The notes beneath the pieces were generated by a model. That model saw only the letters and a list, made by a program, of their open reading frames with translations, searched no databases and was not told where the DNA came from. DNA of 64,000 nt from Synanceia verrucosa. Lineage: Eukaryota; Chordata; Actinopteri; Perciformes; Synanceiidae. Position numbers and translations under genes: made by a program. Positions 25,901 through 38,560 of this stretch are shown in pieces; position 1 is the stretch's first letter, and each line of letters starts with the position of its first letter. The stretch lies in the NCBI GenBank assembly GCA_029721515.1, contig CM056565.1, positions 13,315,242 to 13,379,241 of the forward strand. Direction: 5' to 3'.

Positions 25901-28900
25901 CACTAAGCATTATGATGGGCATACACTGTGACTTTTGGCCCATTTTGAGCCGATTTTTCACTTGTGCGACTATTTTTACGATCATCATGTAGTCATCATG
26001 TAGTCTACGTGGAGTAACAAGAAACAATTAACACCTCACAACCAGCTCCCGATCAGCAATTGTATGGTTGCAAGAAAATCAAACCTGTTTGAAATCCTGG
26101 TCGCGCCTCCTGAGGTTATGGCAGAAACTGCCAGGAAAGCACATTTCTTTTTGTTTAGCTTTCACAAGCGTCTATCCACTTCCGGGTTCTTCTATTTCTT
26201 CTTCTTCTTACGTTGTATTTCCAGATAAAAGAGTCTGACATGCCGTGTATGGACGTACAGTATGAGCACGTGATGCGTTTCTCTAAACCTGCCTATTTGG
26301 GAAAGAAAGCCGTCCACTCCTGAGGGACTTTTGGAGAGACTGCAGCTGCTGTAGATTTTCCTTGAAATTCTCATTGAACTGTTTTTCATGATTGGTAACG
26401 GCCCTCCCTTTATTTTGTTCTGTCATCCTTCATCAGTGGCGTGTACGTAAGGAGGCCATGATGGGCCTGGCGTCGATCTACAGGAAGTACTCGCTACAGG
26501 GAGAAGGAGGGAGGGAGGCCTCCAAACAGATTTCCTGGATTAAAGACAAGCTGCTCCACATCTACTACCAGAACAGCATAGACGACAGGTTTGTGTGCAT
26601 GTGTTCCTGGGTGTTACATTAAAAACGTAGGAAATTAAAACCGCCTTCATGAATTTCAATAAAGCGTTTAATACCTGGGGGTAAAGTGTTTAAAAGGTGG
26701 AGAATTTAAATTTGTTCCCTTAAAGATGCAGATGAGGCTCAGCGAGTCTGTTGCTCAGCCACAGCTTTAGTGTGAGCCTCGAGCTGTTGGCAGTGTACTC
26801 TGGATTTCTACACTTAATTTTGTTTGATTAATGTCTTGTTCCCTGGATAACCTGCTGCATGTAGATAATCACATCACATTGAGATACTCAACAGCAGACT
26901 GTGTTCCAAACACTTTCACCCATTGCAAACATAAACGGCAAAATCAGACTTTTAAATCAGCCTCTCTGAATTCCTGAAGCAACGGCTTCTCTCTGGACTG
27001 GGAACGATTTGTCACTGCTGTTTGACTCTCATACAGGGAAACAATATCATCGAGGAAGAAACACCACCTACAGTAGCCTCAAGGCTTCAAAATGTAAAGC
27101 AGTCATAGCTGTTTTCATAAGCAAGTGAAATATGTAGGATGGGTATTTGTTTTGCATTGGAGGAGTCAGACAACACACTGCAGCATCCCTCGCTTCACTT
27201 TAACCCAGAACATTTGGTGTCTTATGGTTTCTCCACCTAAACATGCACAACATGGAGAAGATTACTGGTTGCTATGATATTTTCAAAAAAAAAAAAAAGC
27301 ATCATAGTGTCAGATGCAACTGACTTTATGACTTACTTACTTATTACTTACTGAATTAAGCAGGACACCACTGAAATTTGATTATCTATATTTTTAGGAC
27401 ACAAAATGTCTCATTTTCATTATGAGATATATTAAAATGAAAAATTCTACCAGGGTTGCTGAGCAATAATATGCCATTGAGGCACTACAATGTCATCAAT
27501 TCATAAAAATATATGTGCAAATTCAACAGGAACCACCAAAAATTAATTAGTTTGAAGTTAGGCCACTTTGGGCCAATCCTGAAAATTTCATCAAAAACTG
27601 TCCACAACTTTTTGAGTTATTTTGCAAACCAACAAGTCCCTGTGAAAATATAACCTCCTTGGCAGCGAGGGTAACTTTAAATAAAAAAAAAGTCGCCGCC
27701 ACCACGGCAGAGGTCTGCGCTCTCTGAGTGCTTTTGTACTTTTTTTTATTATTTATTTATTTATTTTTGCCCATCTTCTTTTATGGACATTCACAAATTT
27801 TTAACGACGCTATTTTCCTATCTTGTTAATGCTAATAGTAGCTGAAGGGCTGCCAGGAATGAGCTCAAACACTTCGGAGGGAAAAACAAAAACAAATCGT
27901 GTGTTACTATCAGAGGATGCTGTTTGTTTTTTGTTTTTAAATCTGTGTTTCCCTCTGTGTGCACAGGTTGCTGGTGGAGCGGGTCTTTGCTCAGTACATG
28001 GTTCCTCACAACCTGGAGACCACAGAGAGGATGAAGTGTCTGTACTACCTGTATGCCACGCTGGACACAAATGCTGTCAAGTACGTTTTTCTTACACATG
28101 ATCAAGTTAGCTGCAGAACATGATTTGATTTTTCAGTCATGTTTGTTTTGTTGAAAAAAAGTAAGGTTTGGTAAATGGAGTGACCTTTGAACGGTCTGGA
28201 AGAGATGCTCAAGAGGAAAATCTTTATTTTCCGACTGTGCTGCTGCTATTCCTCCTTTTTGTCTGTCCCATGTCCATCCATCGACTCCTCTTCCTCCTCT
28301 CAGAGCTTTGAATGAGATGTGGAAGTGCCAGAATCTGCTGAGACACCATGTGAAAGACCTTCTGGACTTAATCAAAAAACCCAAGGTAACCCTGACTGAG
28401 GCACTCTGCCAAAAAGCTGATTAGTCAGTATGTCCTTGTCTTATGTTCCTGAACTGTTCTTTTCTGTTTTGTGTTTGTTTTAGTCTGAAGCATCGAGCAA
28501 GGCTGTCTTTGCCAAAGTCATGGTGATCACAAGTAAGAGATTGCACACAAATGAAACATACATCTAGTTGTTTGAAGTACCAGCTTGTACAGCCACAGGG
28601 TATTTTCACCTAGCATTGCTGAAATACAAGAAAAATTATTCCATGTAGAAAATCAGCTTTTGGTTTCCACAGGGAACCTGCCAGACCCGGGTAAGGCCCA
28701 GGACTTTGTCAAGAAGCTGGCTCAGGTCCTGGATGATGACGAGCGGATCAGAGATCAGTTGGAAACGCTGGTCAGCCCCTCATGCTCCTGCAAGCAAGCT
28801 GAAGTCTGTGTGGTGAGAGTCGATATTTCTGTCTAAGTTCAGTGCTCTCTAATAGCAATGCTGTCATCCCTACAGCGGCTTCTTTTGGATACCCTTAAAA

Positions 28901-31900
28901 TTAATAGTACTGCAATAAGTGATATTGTGAGTTAATCTTCAGTAAAGCCTTTTATTCATATTGTCTTTCTAATTAACAAATAGCAGTTTCATACAGAGGA
29001 TACCAGTACCATTTACTTGATATTAATTCAGCCACATTCTTGGCATGCACAAATAAAATGAAATACACAGAGATACTGTTGGTTTGATTTCTTCCGTTGG
29101 AAAAGTTTCTTTATATAGCTCTTCTTCAAGGGGAAATAATTTTTATAGCCTGATGTGAGAAGATGGATCTCCTCAACTAAATTGTCTCTTTTATGCTGTT
29201 TCCCTGTGTAGTGAACTGATTATGTGCATAAAAGAAGATGATTGAGATAATGAGTCGATTGTAATGGTGTAAGAAGGCGAAACCAGGCGTGCATTTATCT
29301 CTCTGCTGCTTTCTTTCACCTCAGTTTGAGCTTGTTGTCTGTGATATGTGAATGACATGGCAAGACTGATGTCCTGACTGTTACAGTCCAGGGAAACATG
29401 AGAGGACATATTTTCTTATAAACCAGTGACTTCCACTCTCATAATTATCATTCATCCACCTGTCATACATTACATGATATACAGTATATATATATCTGTT
29501 ACATTGATTTCATTTTTCTGAAGCTCACCTGTAATGATAAAATTTCATTTATTTGAAGCATACTAGTATATTTATGTATTTATTTTTCTTCTTTTTGAAG
29601 TAAGTAAACCTATAACATGCTGTATTTTCACTTGTGCTGCATTACAGCTTCATTTTTTTTAATTGGATATTTATCGTCTTTCCAGCGAGACATCACCAAA
29701 AAGCTCGGCAGCCCCAAACAGCCCAGTAATCCATTCCTGGAAATGGTCAAGTTCCTGCTGGAGAGGATTGCTCCGGTGCACATCGACACAGAGTCCATCA
29801 GGTGCTATAAAAATAATTTAAGGTCTACAAATGGCAGTAATATTTGATTCAGTTGTGCAGTATTTGACCTTTTCTTTTCATCTCTTGCTCTTATCAGCGC
29901 TCTGATAAAGCAGGTTAACAAATCTATAGACGGAACAGCTGATGATGAGGAGGAGGGCGTCCCCACTGAAGAGGCCATCAGAGCAGGACTGGAACTGCTG
30001 AAGGTAAAAACGATATTTAGGATGCTTTTAGTTAGTATTACTTTCATTAAAAATCACAACTGTTTGACTCTTTTGGCTTTTTTATTTGCACACAGGTGCT
30101 GTCGTTCACACACCCGGTGTCGTTCCACTCTGCAGAGACCTTTGAGTCTCTGTTGGGTTGTCTGAAGATGGACGATGAGAAGGTCGCCGAGGCTGCACTG
30201 CAGATCTTCAAGAACACAGGCAGCAAGATGGAGGAGAGTTTTCCTCACATCAAATCGTACGTTTCATTTCCTGATTGATGCTTTTGTTTATCTTCTGTCT
30301 TCACAGCAGGATGTTTGCAGTCACACCTTGGTGTTTAACATAGAAATGACAGGTTTGCTGTGAGTGAGCTGCACTCTTTCTGAAAGCACTGTCTGTGGTT
30401 TGTGACGGTTTTCTCCCTGCTCCCCCAAGTGTTTTACTGCCGGTACTGCAGGCCAAAGCCAAGAGAGGCCCCCCTCGCCAGGCCAAGTATGCCATCCACT
30501 GCATCAACGCCATGTTCACCAACAGAGACACACACTTCGCCCAAATCTTTGAGGTCAGTCAGTCACCTCTCTTTGGTTTTACGTTTGTTGTACATGTTGC
30601 AGAGCTTTCACATTTGTTTTTCTTTCAGTTAAATTTGACTTTTTCTTGTTTTGTTCAGAGACAGGTGATATTGATAAATATGCCTAAAATATCTAGAAAA
30701 TGTAAAGAGAAACCTCCCTTCAATTTCAAGTACATGAAGATAATCAAAAATGAAGCTCTGATGTGATTTGTCAGAGATAAAGTGATGGCCATGTTTTTGT
30801 TCCCCAGTAGATCTGCATGTCTGACCCAGAATCAAGCTGTTAATGAAGAGTGATGTGTTTGTTTCTTCAGCCTCTGCACAAAGGACTGGACCCTGCTAAC
30901 CTGGAGCAGCTCATCACTCCTTTGACCACCCTGGGTCACCTGGCTCAGCTGGCCCCAGAACAGTTTGCTGCACCGCTCAAATCTCTAGTCGCCAACTTTA
31001 TTGTGAAGGATCTGCTCATGAATGACAGGGTACGCACTTTTACATTCATCTTATGTACCAGACTTTCAACTCTTTGAGTGCCAGCCATTTTATAAAACAG
31101 AAAATACCTTGTGCCAGTGTTTTTTTTCCCCATTTTGAGTCATATTTCAAGACCTGCAGAATATTTTGTACTATGTCTCTGAAAACACTGAATTGCTCAA
31201 ATGAAAGAAGAGACTCTATTGCATCATGAAAAAAAAATTACCTTTTTACCTTGTTCTATTCTTGTTTTATCAGAGGTAGAGTAGAAGCCACTTTCACCAA
31301 AATCACCACCCACTGAATCCGTGCCATGCTCTCTAAACATGATCATCTCCGCTTTTTTTATTCAACAAAACTTTGAAGAAAACTGAAAACTATTAATAAA
31401 AGTTATTAGGATTATTATTTTTTATGTCTGATCTTGACATCTGACTTAATCCCTTAAAATCGGACCTCCCTCTGGACATTGTTGTTTGCATGATGCTATT
31501 TAATTTACCATAATATCTAAAGCATTCATTCCTCAGTCGTTTTCATGTTGTTATTTGATAAAAAATGAAAATATTTTTGACACAATTGCAGTACGTACCT
31601 ACAATTATTACAATTTATTGACTTTTATAACATTTTTGCTCAGGTTTAACAGATTTTAGGGATATGAAGTATTTGTTGGTGCACTATAAGTAAAAAATAC
31701 ATAGGCACTGGCGGACCATTGAAGTCTCATACTGCTATTTGCGTTGTGTAGATCCCAGGCAAGAAGACAACCAAACTTTGGGTTCCAGATGAGGAAGTGT
31801 CCCCAGAGACTCTGGCCAAGGTCAGTGATCACTCCTCGTGTGTCTCTTTTAATATACTAATATACTGTCTGCTGCTGTGTGTTTTGATCAGTTCAGAACA

Positions 31901-34900
31901 CTTTCACTGACAGAATTATCATGTTCATCATCATATCAACTTAATCTTAAACTATATTTATTTATTTCAATAATTAAGCAAGGAGAAATTTCCCCTCATT
32001 CTGAATATCATATCTGAAGTGATGCACTTTTGTCGACCCAAAAACGATTTTGACCTTGTGCCCTCCTCCGATCAGATCCAAGGCATAAAGCTGATGGTGC
32101 GGTGGTTACTAGGAGTGAAGAACAACCAGAGCAAATCAGGAAACTCCACCCTGAGGATGCTAACTGCTATTCTACACAGTGATGGAGACTTAACCGAGCA
32201 GGGCAGGATGGGGTAAACAACGTAGTCTGTACTCCTTCTGTTTGACAAAGGTCCTGTGAATCAGCCTCTTGAGCAGCTCATAGGAAGCTTTGTCCTCACA
32301 TTATGTTCGTGTCATTTTCAGCGAGGCGCTGGGTTTGTTGTGGACCCTAGGAGCCTGTTATGCTACAGTCATGAATGCTCTTGCAGATAAACAAAGGAAC
32401 CCTTGTTTACTCTTGTCTCCTCTGCTCCTTGGCTTCCTCCCTCAGTAAACCAGACATGTCGAGGCTGCGGCTGGCGGCGGCGTGCGCTCTGCTGAAGCTG
32501 GCTCAGGAGCCCTGCTATCACGAAATCATCACGCTGGAGCAATATCAGCTGTGCGCGCTCGTCATTAATGTAAGAGACTCCACGTCTGCTCTTTTCATGC
32601 TCAAACTCTTTTTAAATCATCCATTATCACTTTTTAACACCGACCTACTCCACCTCTGCGCTCCCTCCCCATATCTCATTAAACCTTTTCATGTGTCGCC
32701 TGCTCCTTATGGTCACTGTTTTTTGTGCACCTCTCTCCAGGATGAGTGCTACCAGGTGAGACAATGTTTTTCCCAGAAGCTGCACCGGGGGCTGTGCCGC
32801 CTCCGTCTGCCTCTGGAGTACATGGCAGTGTTCGCTCTGTGCGCCAAGGACCCTGTTAAAGAGAGGAGGGCTCACGCTCGTCAGTGCCTGGTGAAAAACG
32901 TCAACATACGCAGAGAGTACCTCAAGCAGCACTCCGCCATCAGCGGTAAAGAAACGGAACAAATCAAATTATATCTTATAGTGATATTTTTTCCTTAAAA
33001 GCAGCTGCAAAAAAAAGCATATATCTAAAACCAGAGTGCTTGAAAGCTCAAGATGAAATGAAGTGACTGTACAGTTTTGCTTCTTTTATAGTGTTTTTTT
33101 TTTATTAGTGCTTTTGTGACGCCGATGCTGGTGTAATATTTACCTTTCTTGTGCCAACAGATAAGCTCTTCTCTCTGCTGCCTGAGTATGTGGTACCCTA
33201 CACCATCCACCTGCTGGCACATGACCCAGACTACATCAAAGTACAGGACATCGAGCAGCTCAAAGAAATTAAAGAGTAAGTAGGTAGCTGATGATGATCA
33301 GATAATGAACATGAGAAATACACATTTTAATTAGATGATACTCTTGGATCCATATGGAATATTAAATGTTGATGATCACGTCTCGAGGCATTGAATTATG
33401 TCAATACTCTGTGCTGTTACTACTGTTGCCATTACTCATAAATTGCATCTGCAATAATGTCTATATCTAAGAACTGAAAAGGGAAAAAAGGCTATAATTT
33501 AAAGTCCTGCATGCTGATGTCAAACTTGCTCTCCTTGTCAGGGCTCTGTGGTTTGTCCTGGAGATCATCATGGCCAAAAATGAGAACAACAGCCATGCCT
33601 TCATCAGGAAAATGGTGGAAAATATCAAGCAGACGAAAGATGCTCAGTCCCCCACTGATCCCAAAACCAACGAGGTACATGCTGCCGACACGTTCATGCT
33701 CATGAATATAGACGGTACATATTTATTCACAGTTAATTAACTGCCGTCCTGCTGACCAGACTTTGGTGTCCTCTCCCATGCAGAAACTCTACACGGTGTG
33801 TGACGTAGCCATGAACATCATCATGTCGAAGAGCACCACCTACAGCCTGGAGTCCCCAAAAGACCCTGTGCTGCCGTCATGTTTCTTTACCAAACCAGAC
33901 AAGGTTGGTGTCTGGACCACAATGCCCTGTCTAGAAAATGTGGCACTTTATTTCCAGCAAAGCAGTTTATTTTCCATTATTATTTCATGACTTTCTATAT
34001 GATGGGCCAAGATGCATCTGCTTTTTGAAAAGAGTTAATTACAAGACAGACACAGGTTACTTGTTTTCCTGGTAGTAACCTAGTTTTCACTGCCAGCACC
34101 CCAGTTCTTCTGTGTGAACACTGGATTTATCAACTGCTATCAGCTGGTACATATTTTTACTAATGAGTTTGTTTGGCAGGAGTAGAAGTGAATAATAAAT
34201 CTGCTCAGCTTGTGTTTTGTAATTGTTTAACATATGGATTTCTCTCCGCTTCAGAATTTCAGCAACACAAAGAATTATCTCCCACCAGAGATGAAGTCAT
34301 TCTTTACACCAGGAAAGGTAAGTTTGATCAAACTTGTGTTTTCTGGGCTTTGTTGGATGGAGCACATCAGACTCTGTACTGTATTATCTTGTACCGTCTC
34401 CCTCCTCAAGCCCAAGTCGGCTAACGTTTTAGGTGCAGTCAACAAGCCGCTGTCATCAGCGGGGAAACAGCTGCAGAGTAAAGCTTCTCGTATGGAGACC
34501 GCCAGCAACGATGACTCTTCGTCCAACCCGGGCTCCCCACAGCGCAGCAAGACGAGGTATAAGACATAACACATACAGATAGCTATTAGATATACACACT
34601 CCTCTGGACTGACCTCTCACCAAAAGAGATTTTTTTTGTTGTTGTTGTTTCTTGGTACTCCCTAGCTGCATTTTTTATTTTACAGTAACAGTGTTTGCTG
34701 TTTCAGGCTTGACAGCACAGAAATGGACCACAGTGAAAACGAGGACATCAGCCTAAAGAGAGCAGACAGTACTGACAAGGTATGAACACCTCTTTATGTG
34801 CGACATTCTGTGATGTGACACTGGTTATTATAATATATACTAACATTGCTTCAGTGTTGTCTTCTTATGCTCTTAAACTGTCGTTTATTTAAATTCAATG

Positions 34901-37900
34901 TTATTTGTGCGTTTTGAGGGTTTCTCAGACCGTCTTGTGTGGTTATAACTCCTGACACAACCCTGTTTCTAAGAACTGAAGCTTTGTCTCATGACTGTTA
35001 TTTAGTTTTTGATAAGAATATTCATGACACCAACAGGATGAGTATTATGAGCACTGAAAAACTGTCATGTTCTTTTTCTGTTTGTATAGTCTGACTGCAC
35101 AAAAAAAACATGATCAGAAATGACACAGTAGCTTAGGGTGAGTGGAAAGGTGTGTTGCTGTGATCCAGTCAAGTGTTTCCAGTCATAAATTCTTGTGACT
35201 CTGTTTTTATTCCGCTGTGCAAACACCCGCTGGATTTCAGTCAAGATGGGATTAAAAAGTAAACTATCGCTCATAACAGCCTCCAGACTCCTGCTGTCTG
35301 TTTTTCAACTTCACAGTCAGTGCAGTTTAGCAATTCTCTCTTCTCCAAAATGTAAAACAAATATCTATGTTGCTTATACACTCACTGGCCGCTTTATTAG
35401 GTACACCTGTTCAATTGCCTGTTAACACAAATAGCTAATCAGCCAATCACATGCCTGCAAAACTCACTGCATTCAGGCATGCAGACGTGGGCAAGATAAC
35501 TTGCGGAAGTTCAAACGAAGCATCAGAATGAGGAAGAGAAGGGATTTAAGTGACTTTGAACGTGGCATGGTTGAGTATTTCAGAAACTGCTAATCTACTG
35601 GGATTTTCACTACAACCATCTGTAGGGTTCACAGATTTACAGAAAGGCAACAGTTACTCAAATAACCACTGGTTACAACCAAGGAATGCAGAATATCATC
35701 TGTGACACTCCTGTCAACTAAGAACAGGAATTTGAGGCTACAGTTCACACAGCATCACCACAAGTGGATGATAGAAGATGGTAAAAAGGCCATCTGACAA
35801 GTCCTGATTTCAGCTGAACATTCAGATGGTAGGGTTAAAGTTTAGTGTAAACAGCATGACAGCATGGATCCATCCTGCCGTGAATCAACAGGTCAGGCTG
35901 GTGCTGGTGTAATGGTGGAGAGATTGTCTTGGCTCACTTTGTGTCCCTTGAACCATCCCTTTATGACCCCAGTGGACCATCTTCTGATGGCTACTTCCTG
36001 CAGGATAATGCTCCATGTCACAAAGCTGAGATCATCTCAAACTGGTTTCTTGAACATGACAATGAGTTCACTGGACTCCACTGATCTCCACAGTCACCAG
36101 ATCTCAATCTAATAAAAGCTTTGGGATGTGGTGGAATGGAGATTCTCATCATAAATGAACAAACACACACAAAACTCTGAGGAATGTTTCCAACACCTTG
36201 TTGAAAGTATGACAAACAAGAATGAAGGCAGTTCTGAGGGCAAAAGGGGGTGTACCTAATAAAGTGGCTGGTGAGTGTATTTGAAAAGCTTCTCAGGAGT
36301 ATATCAGTATGTTTGCAACATAAGAAAAAAGTTCTGGCTTGGTTATGAAAACATGGTTCACACAGGCAGGAAACAGGAAACCTGTCTGCTCTCGTCATCT
36401 ATTTGTCCTGTCTGTTCCAGGATATTGAAAAGCCCCGCGGCCGCAAACGTGGCGTGACCTCCAGTGACGACCAGGACAGCAAACCAAAGCGCGGACGCAA
36501 GAAGGCGGCAGCCAACACGACCGCAGCGGCCGAGTCCGAGGACCAGTGGAACGAGGACAACCGGCCAGAGGACGAACAGAACAGCCCGCCAAAAAAAGGA
36601 CGCAGAGGCCGACCTCCAAAGTCTGCGGCTTCCAGTCAGGATACTCCTGCTAAGGGGAAGAGGGGGCGAAAGAAGGCAGCTCCTCCACCAGAAGAGGAGG
36701 AGGAGGAAGAGGAGCAGGAGGAGGAGGCAGAGGAGGAGGAGGAGGAAGACGATGACAGGAGCAGTGAAAATATGGAGTTGAAGACCAAGGGAGGCAGACA
36801 GGCCAGGGCGCCACGGCAATCACAAGGGTAAGAAACAGTGAATACATAGAGAGGAGCTGGATCAGCTGCAGTGAGCAGAAGATCTGCCATCAACCAGAGT
36901 CAGCTCTGTGTCCAACTCTGCTTTCATCTGGTTCAACAGCACAGAGGCAGCAGAGTCCACACCACAGAAGAGGAGAGGACGTCCACCCAAATCAGCTCAG
37001 CCTCCTGCCAAGAAACCAACGTAAGACCATCTGGGATCCTGCAGGCTGCTGCAGAACAATCATAATAAGAAGAAGATTTATTTGCTGGTCTGGTAAAAGT
37101 AATTGCAATGGAGCAGCCAGCATAACTTTCCTTGAGATTAAATTTGAGCTAGTATTTATTGAACTAATCCTTTAAGCTCAACTTTTTCTTGAACAAAATT
37201 AATTATTACAGTGATTATATAAAATTCCATGAAAAACAAAACCTTCCTGTCACATTGTTTCAGCAACGCTGCCACTTTTTGTCACACAGCTACGTATTTC
37301 TAAATGTGTCACGAAGTAATTTGTCGTCACATTTTCTCTGATTTGTGTGGGAAGCGTTTAAAATGTGAGTGGGTCAAATGTCACAGGGCTCTTTGGGCTC
37401 CTCTCCCAGAGTTTTGTCAACAGAAGACATTGTTTCCACTGTTCTCCTGCATTAAAAATGTTTTTTAATACTTTTTATGGATATACCAGCATGAGGGGCA
37501 CAGTGGTTACATTTAGTCAGGGTTTGCCCCAGATCACGTATTTACAGAAATAGTTTCAGAGCATCTTTAATAATAAGCTCTCTTTGTTCATTTAAACCTG
37601 AGAATCTCTTTTTCCATATATGAGACTTTTAATTAAGAAAACTGCAGCTTTATGCTTCTAGATTTAATAATGTCCCCCTCTGATTCACTGTGTGTGTCCT
37701 CCGTGGCATCCAGGCGTGGTGGACGATCGAAGGCAGCTGCAGCTAAAGACGACTCTGAGGAAGAAGAGGAAGAAGAGGAGGAGGAGCAGGAGGACGAGCC
37801 CACACCGAAGGTACTGAAAACGTTACATGAATCATGTCAGGGGGTTCTTGGTTTTAGGCTAATTCAAGAATTCTGGAGGAGTTTTGAGCTCTTTGTCGTG

Positions 37901-37970
37901 TTTTCACCATTTTTTTCCCCTCACCCATCTCCTGCAGGGTCGCAAGAAGCCAGCAGGGCGAAGAAGATGA
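16865..37970 (+). CDS. pds5b: pds5b, cohesin regulator, complete, 34 coding exons, 1402 aa
   Basis: PDS5B binds the SCC1/RAD21-SMC3 cohesin ring and recruits WAPL and sororin, controlling cohesion and release. Coding exons: 16865-16972, 18139-18342, 18598-18684, 20603-20700, 21497-21623, 21966-22046, 22771-22911, 23769-23884, 25166-25260, 25470-25615, 26437-26588, 27967-28080, 28304-28385, 28484-28532, 28673-28812, 29686-29801, 29898-30003, 30096-30256, 30430-30553, 30871-31029, 31752-31820, 32076-32212, 32446-32569, 32741-32945, 33161-33275, 33542-33674, 33784-33903, 34255-34317, 34411-34556, 34707-34779, 36421-36827, 36940-37020, 37714-37810, 37938-37970. Total 4209 nt, in frame throughout. 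It starts MAHSKARVTDGKVTYPPGVK, as in vertebrate PDS5B. Most of the protein is HEAT-repeat solenoid, ending in the conserved NYLPPEMKSFFTPGK. From residue ~1198 a basic/acidic tail carries several AT-hook-like motifs (PRGRKRG, PKRGRKK, RRGRPPK, KRGRKK, RRGRPPK); such a tail marks PDS5B rather than PDS5A. It is slightly shorter than the ~1447 aa human protein, mainly in the tail. Confidence 0.96.
17076..17123. repeat. (GT)n microsatellite in pds5b intron 2
   Basis: Pure GT run of 24 units, ~100 bp downstream of the first coding exon donor. Confidence 0.95.
17346..17995. mobile_element. hAT-like non-autonomous DNA transposon, copy 1, in pds5b intron 2
   Basis: The ends are inverted: AGCTGTGCGATAT at 17347-17359 and its complement ATATCGCACAGCT at 17983-17995. 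The flanks read ATGTGTAG on the left and ATGTGTAT on the right, consistent with a ~8-bp target-site duplication with one mismatch. The ~650-bp interior has no coding potential. The terminus resembles the widespread fish hAT-type MITE ends containing CTGGGCGATATGG; this assignment is from memory. Confidence 0.65.
19918..19944. repeat. A27 homopolymer in pds5b intron 4
   Basis: 27 consecutive A residues. No retroelement body with a matching orientation was recognised just upstream. Confidence 0.95.
20064..20433. mobile_element. 370-bp MITE with perfect 21-bp inverted ends and 9-bp target duplication, pds5b intron 4
   Basis: The left end (20064-20084) begins TAACCTGACTCTCGCC and is the exact reverse complement of 20413-20433 over 21 bp. 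The direct repeat ACAGTTGCC flanks both sides (20055-20063 and 20434-20442). There is no coding capacity. A 9-bp duplication fits Mutator-type transposition better than hAT (8 bp) or Tc1 (TA). The intact ends and duplication suggest a fairly recent insertion. Confidence 0.85.
24013..25025. mobile_element. hAT-like element, copy 2 (interrupted and 3'-truncated), in pds5b intron 9
   Basis: It begins with the same AGCTGTGCGATATTA end as the copy at 17.35 kb. After an inserted block it resumes with shared strings such as GTTGTTTATATTGTAA, TGGTTTAGATACGCCGTGT and GCAAGGACTC, in the same order and orientation as in copy 1. The match fades near the AGAGGAGAGCGC string (~25010-25021) and no right terminal repeat was found, so the 3' end is lost or too diverged to see. 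Confidence 0.65.
24051..24746 (-). mobile_element. 5'-truncated non-LTR retrotransposon (LINE) fragment nested in the hAT-like copy 2
   Basis: The block interrupting the hAT-like element reads on the minus strand as a decayed reverse-transcriptase C-terminal region. Around 24534-24430 the frame gives LDYGDITYRSASNTLLHKLD followed by VIYQAAIHFVTGAP, a pattern common in fish LINE polyproteins. Its 3' end (low coordinate) finishes in AATAAA-type A-rich repeats (complement of 24051-24085), as expected for a LINE tail. Stops and frameshifts show it is dead. The clade was not determined. Confidence 0.7.
27400..27670. repeat. probable fish dispersed repeat in pds5b intron 26589-27966
   Basis: The strings GGCCAATCCTGAAAATTTCA, ACTTTTTGAGTTATTTTGC and ATAACCTCCTTGGCAGCGAG match from memory a very common teleost repeat that ends in an ACCTCC(G)CCAAGGAGGT palindrome. 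No terminal repeats were delimited, so the bounds are approximate. Confidence 0.4.
31068..31308. repeat. dispersed repeat, copy A (pds5b intron 31030-31751)
   Basis: Shares, in order, AACTCTTTGAGTGCCAGCC, ATTTTGTACTATG, CTCAAATGAAAGAAGAGACT, GTTTTATCAGAGGTAGAGTA and CCACTTTCACCAAAATCACC with 60054-60291, in the same orientation. There is no inverted terminal repeat and no coding capacity. Family unknown. Confidence 0.8.
35377..36279 (+). mobile_element. decayed Tc1/mariner-type transposon with inverted ends, in the pds5b intron 34780-36420
   Basis: Left end TACACTCACTGGCCGCTTTA (35377 on) and right end, reversed, TACACTCACCAGCCACTTTA (to 36279), both followed inward by TTAGGTACACC. The TA at each outer edge is the expected Tc1 target site. 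Between them a plus-strand transposase relic is visible in several frames: a helix-turn-helix region around 35530-35650 and a DDE-domain remnant around 35990-36130 (CRIMLHVT frame, QDNAPCHK-like and SPDLN-like pieces). Stops, frameshifts and a ~900-bp length show it is inactive. Confidence 0.8.
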
Positions 37971-38560
37971 GCTGAGAAGTGAGGGAGGACAAACGAGCTG
38001 TCTGCTCTGAAGTCGGGGAGGAATGACGTAGAAAAGAAAATAAAGACACTGAACTTTTTAAACTTTTCATACGCCGACGCTCCTACTGTTACACAAATTC
38101 ACACTCTTGCATATAGCACATGCACACTACATGAGTCCATCGGTATCATCAACTGTGGGTTGTTGCATCGTGTTGCATTGTGATGATGTTCGCCACATTA
38201 AGTAGAAATGATTTTAACAGAAAAACAGAAAAGATCACTCTTGTAAATAGTCTCCTATGTCTGTTTCATGTTCTCTTGTTGTGTTTGATGCTGACTGGGG
38301 GGATGCTATGAAGCCTTTTACCCGCCAATATTATTATTATTATTATTATTAATATTATTAAAGTGCTCCCATAAAGCAATGTTGCTTACCAATCATTCCC
38401 TCTGTGTCACACTTTTAAAAACTGAAAGAGATTAACCATTATCTTTTTTTGGAGACCTTGTGTCATTTTACATCTAAAGAAAACATTTTTGTTTACAGCT
38501 CTGTATATTAATACCTTTTTTACCATGTTTTGAAAAATCTTAAAAAAAAAAAAAAAAAAG
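37971..38560 (+). other. pds5b: pds5b 3' UTR
   Basis: Non-coding sequence after the TGA at 37968-37970. An AATAAA occurs at 38039-38044, only ~70 nt after the stop, and ATTAAA near 38355. A TTA-rich microsatellite (38328-38352) and an A-run near 38540 follow. The distal end is a guess. Confidence 0.5.

Noticed and set aside
32375..32998. 207-codon frame in pds5b
   Set aside because: Fuses two true exons through an intron that happens to be open; PDS5B family sequence and splice signals separate them at 32569 and 32741.
36358..36819. 153-codon minus-strand hydrophobic-looking frame
   Set aside because: Antisense shadow of the Glu/Lys-rich AT-hook exon of pds5b; GAG repeats read as Leu/Ser on the other strand.
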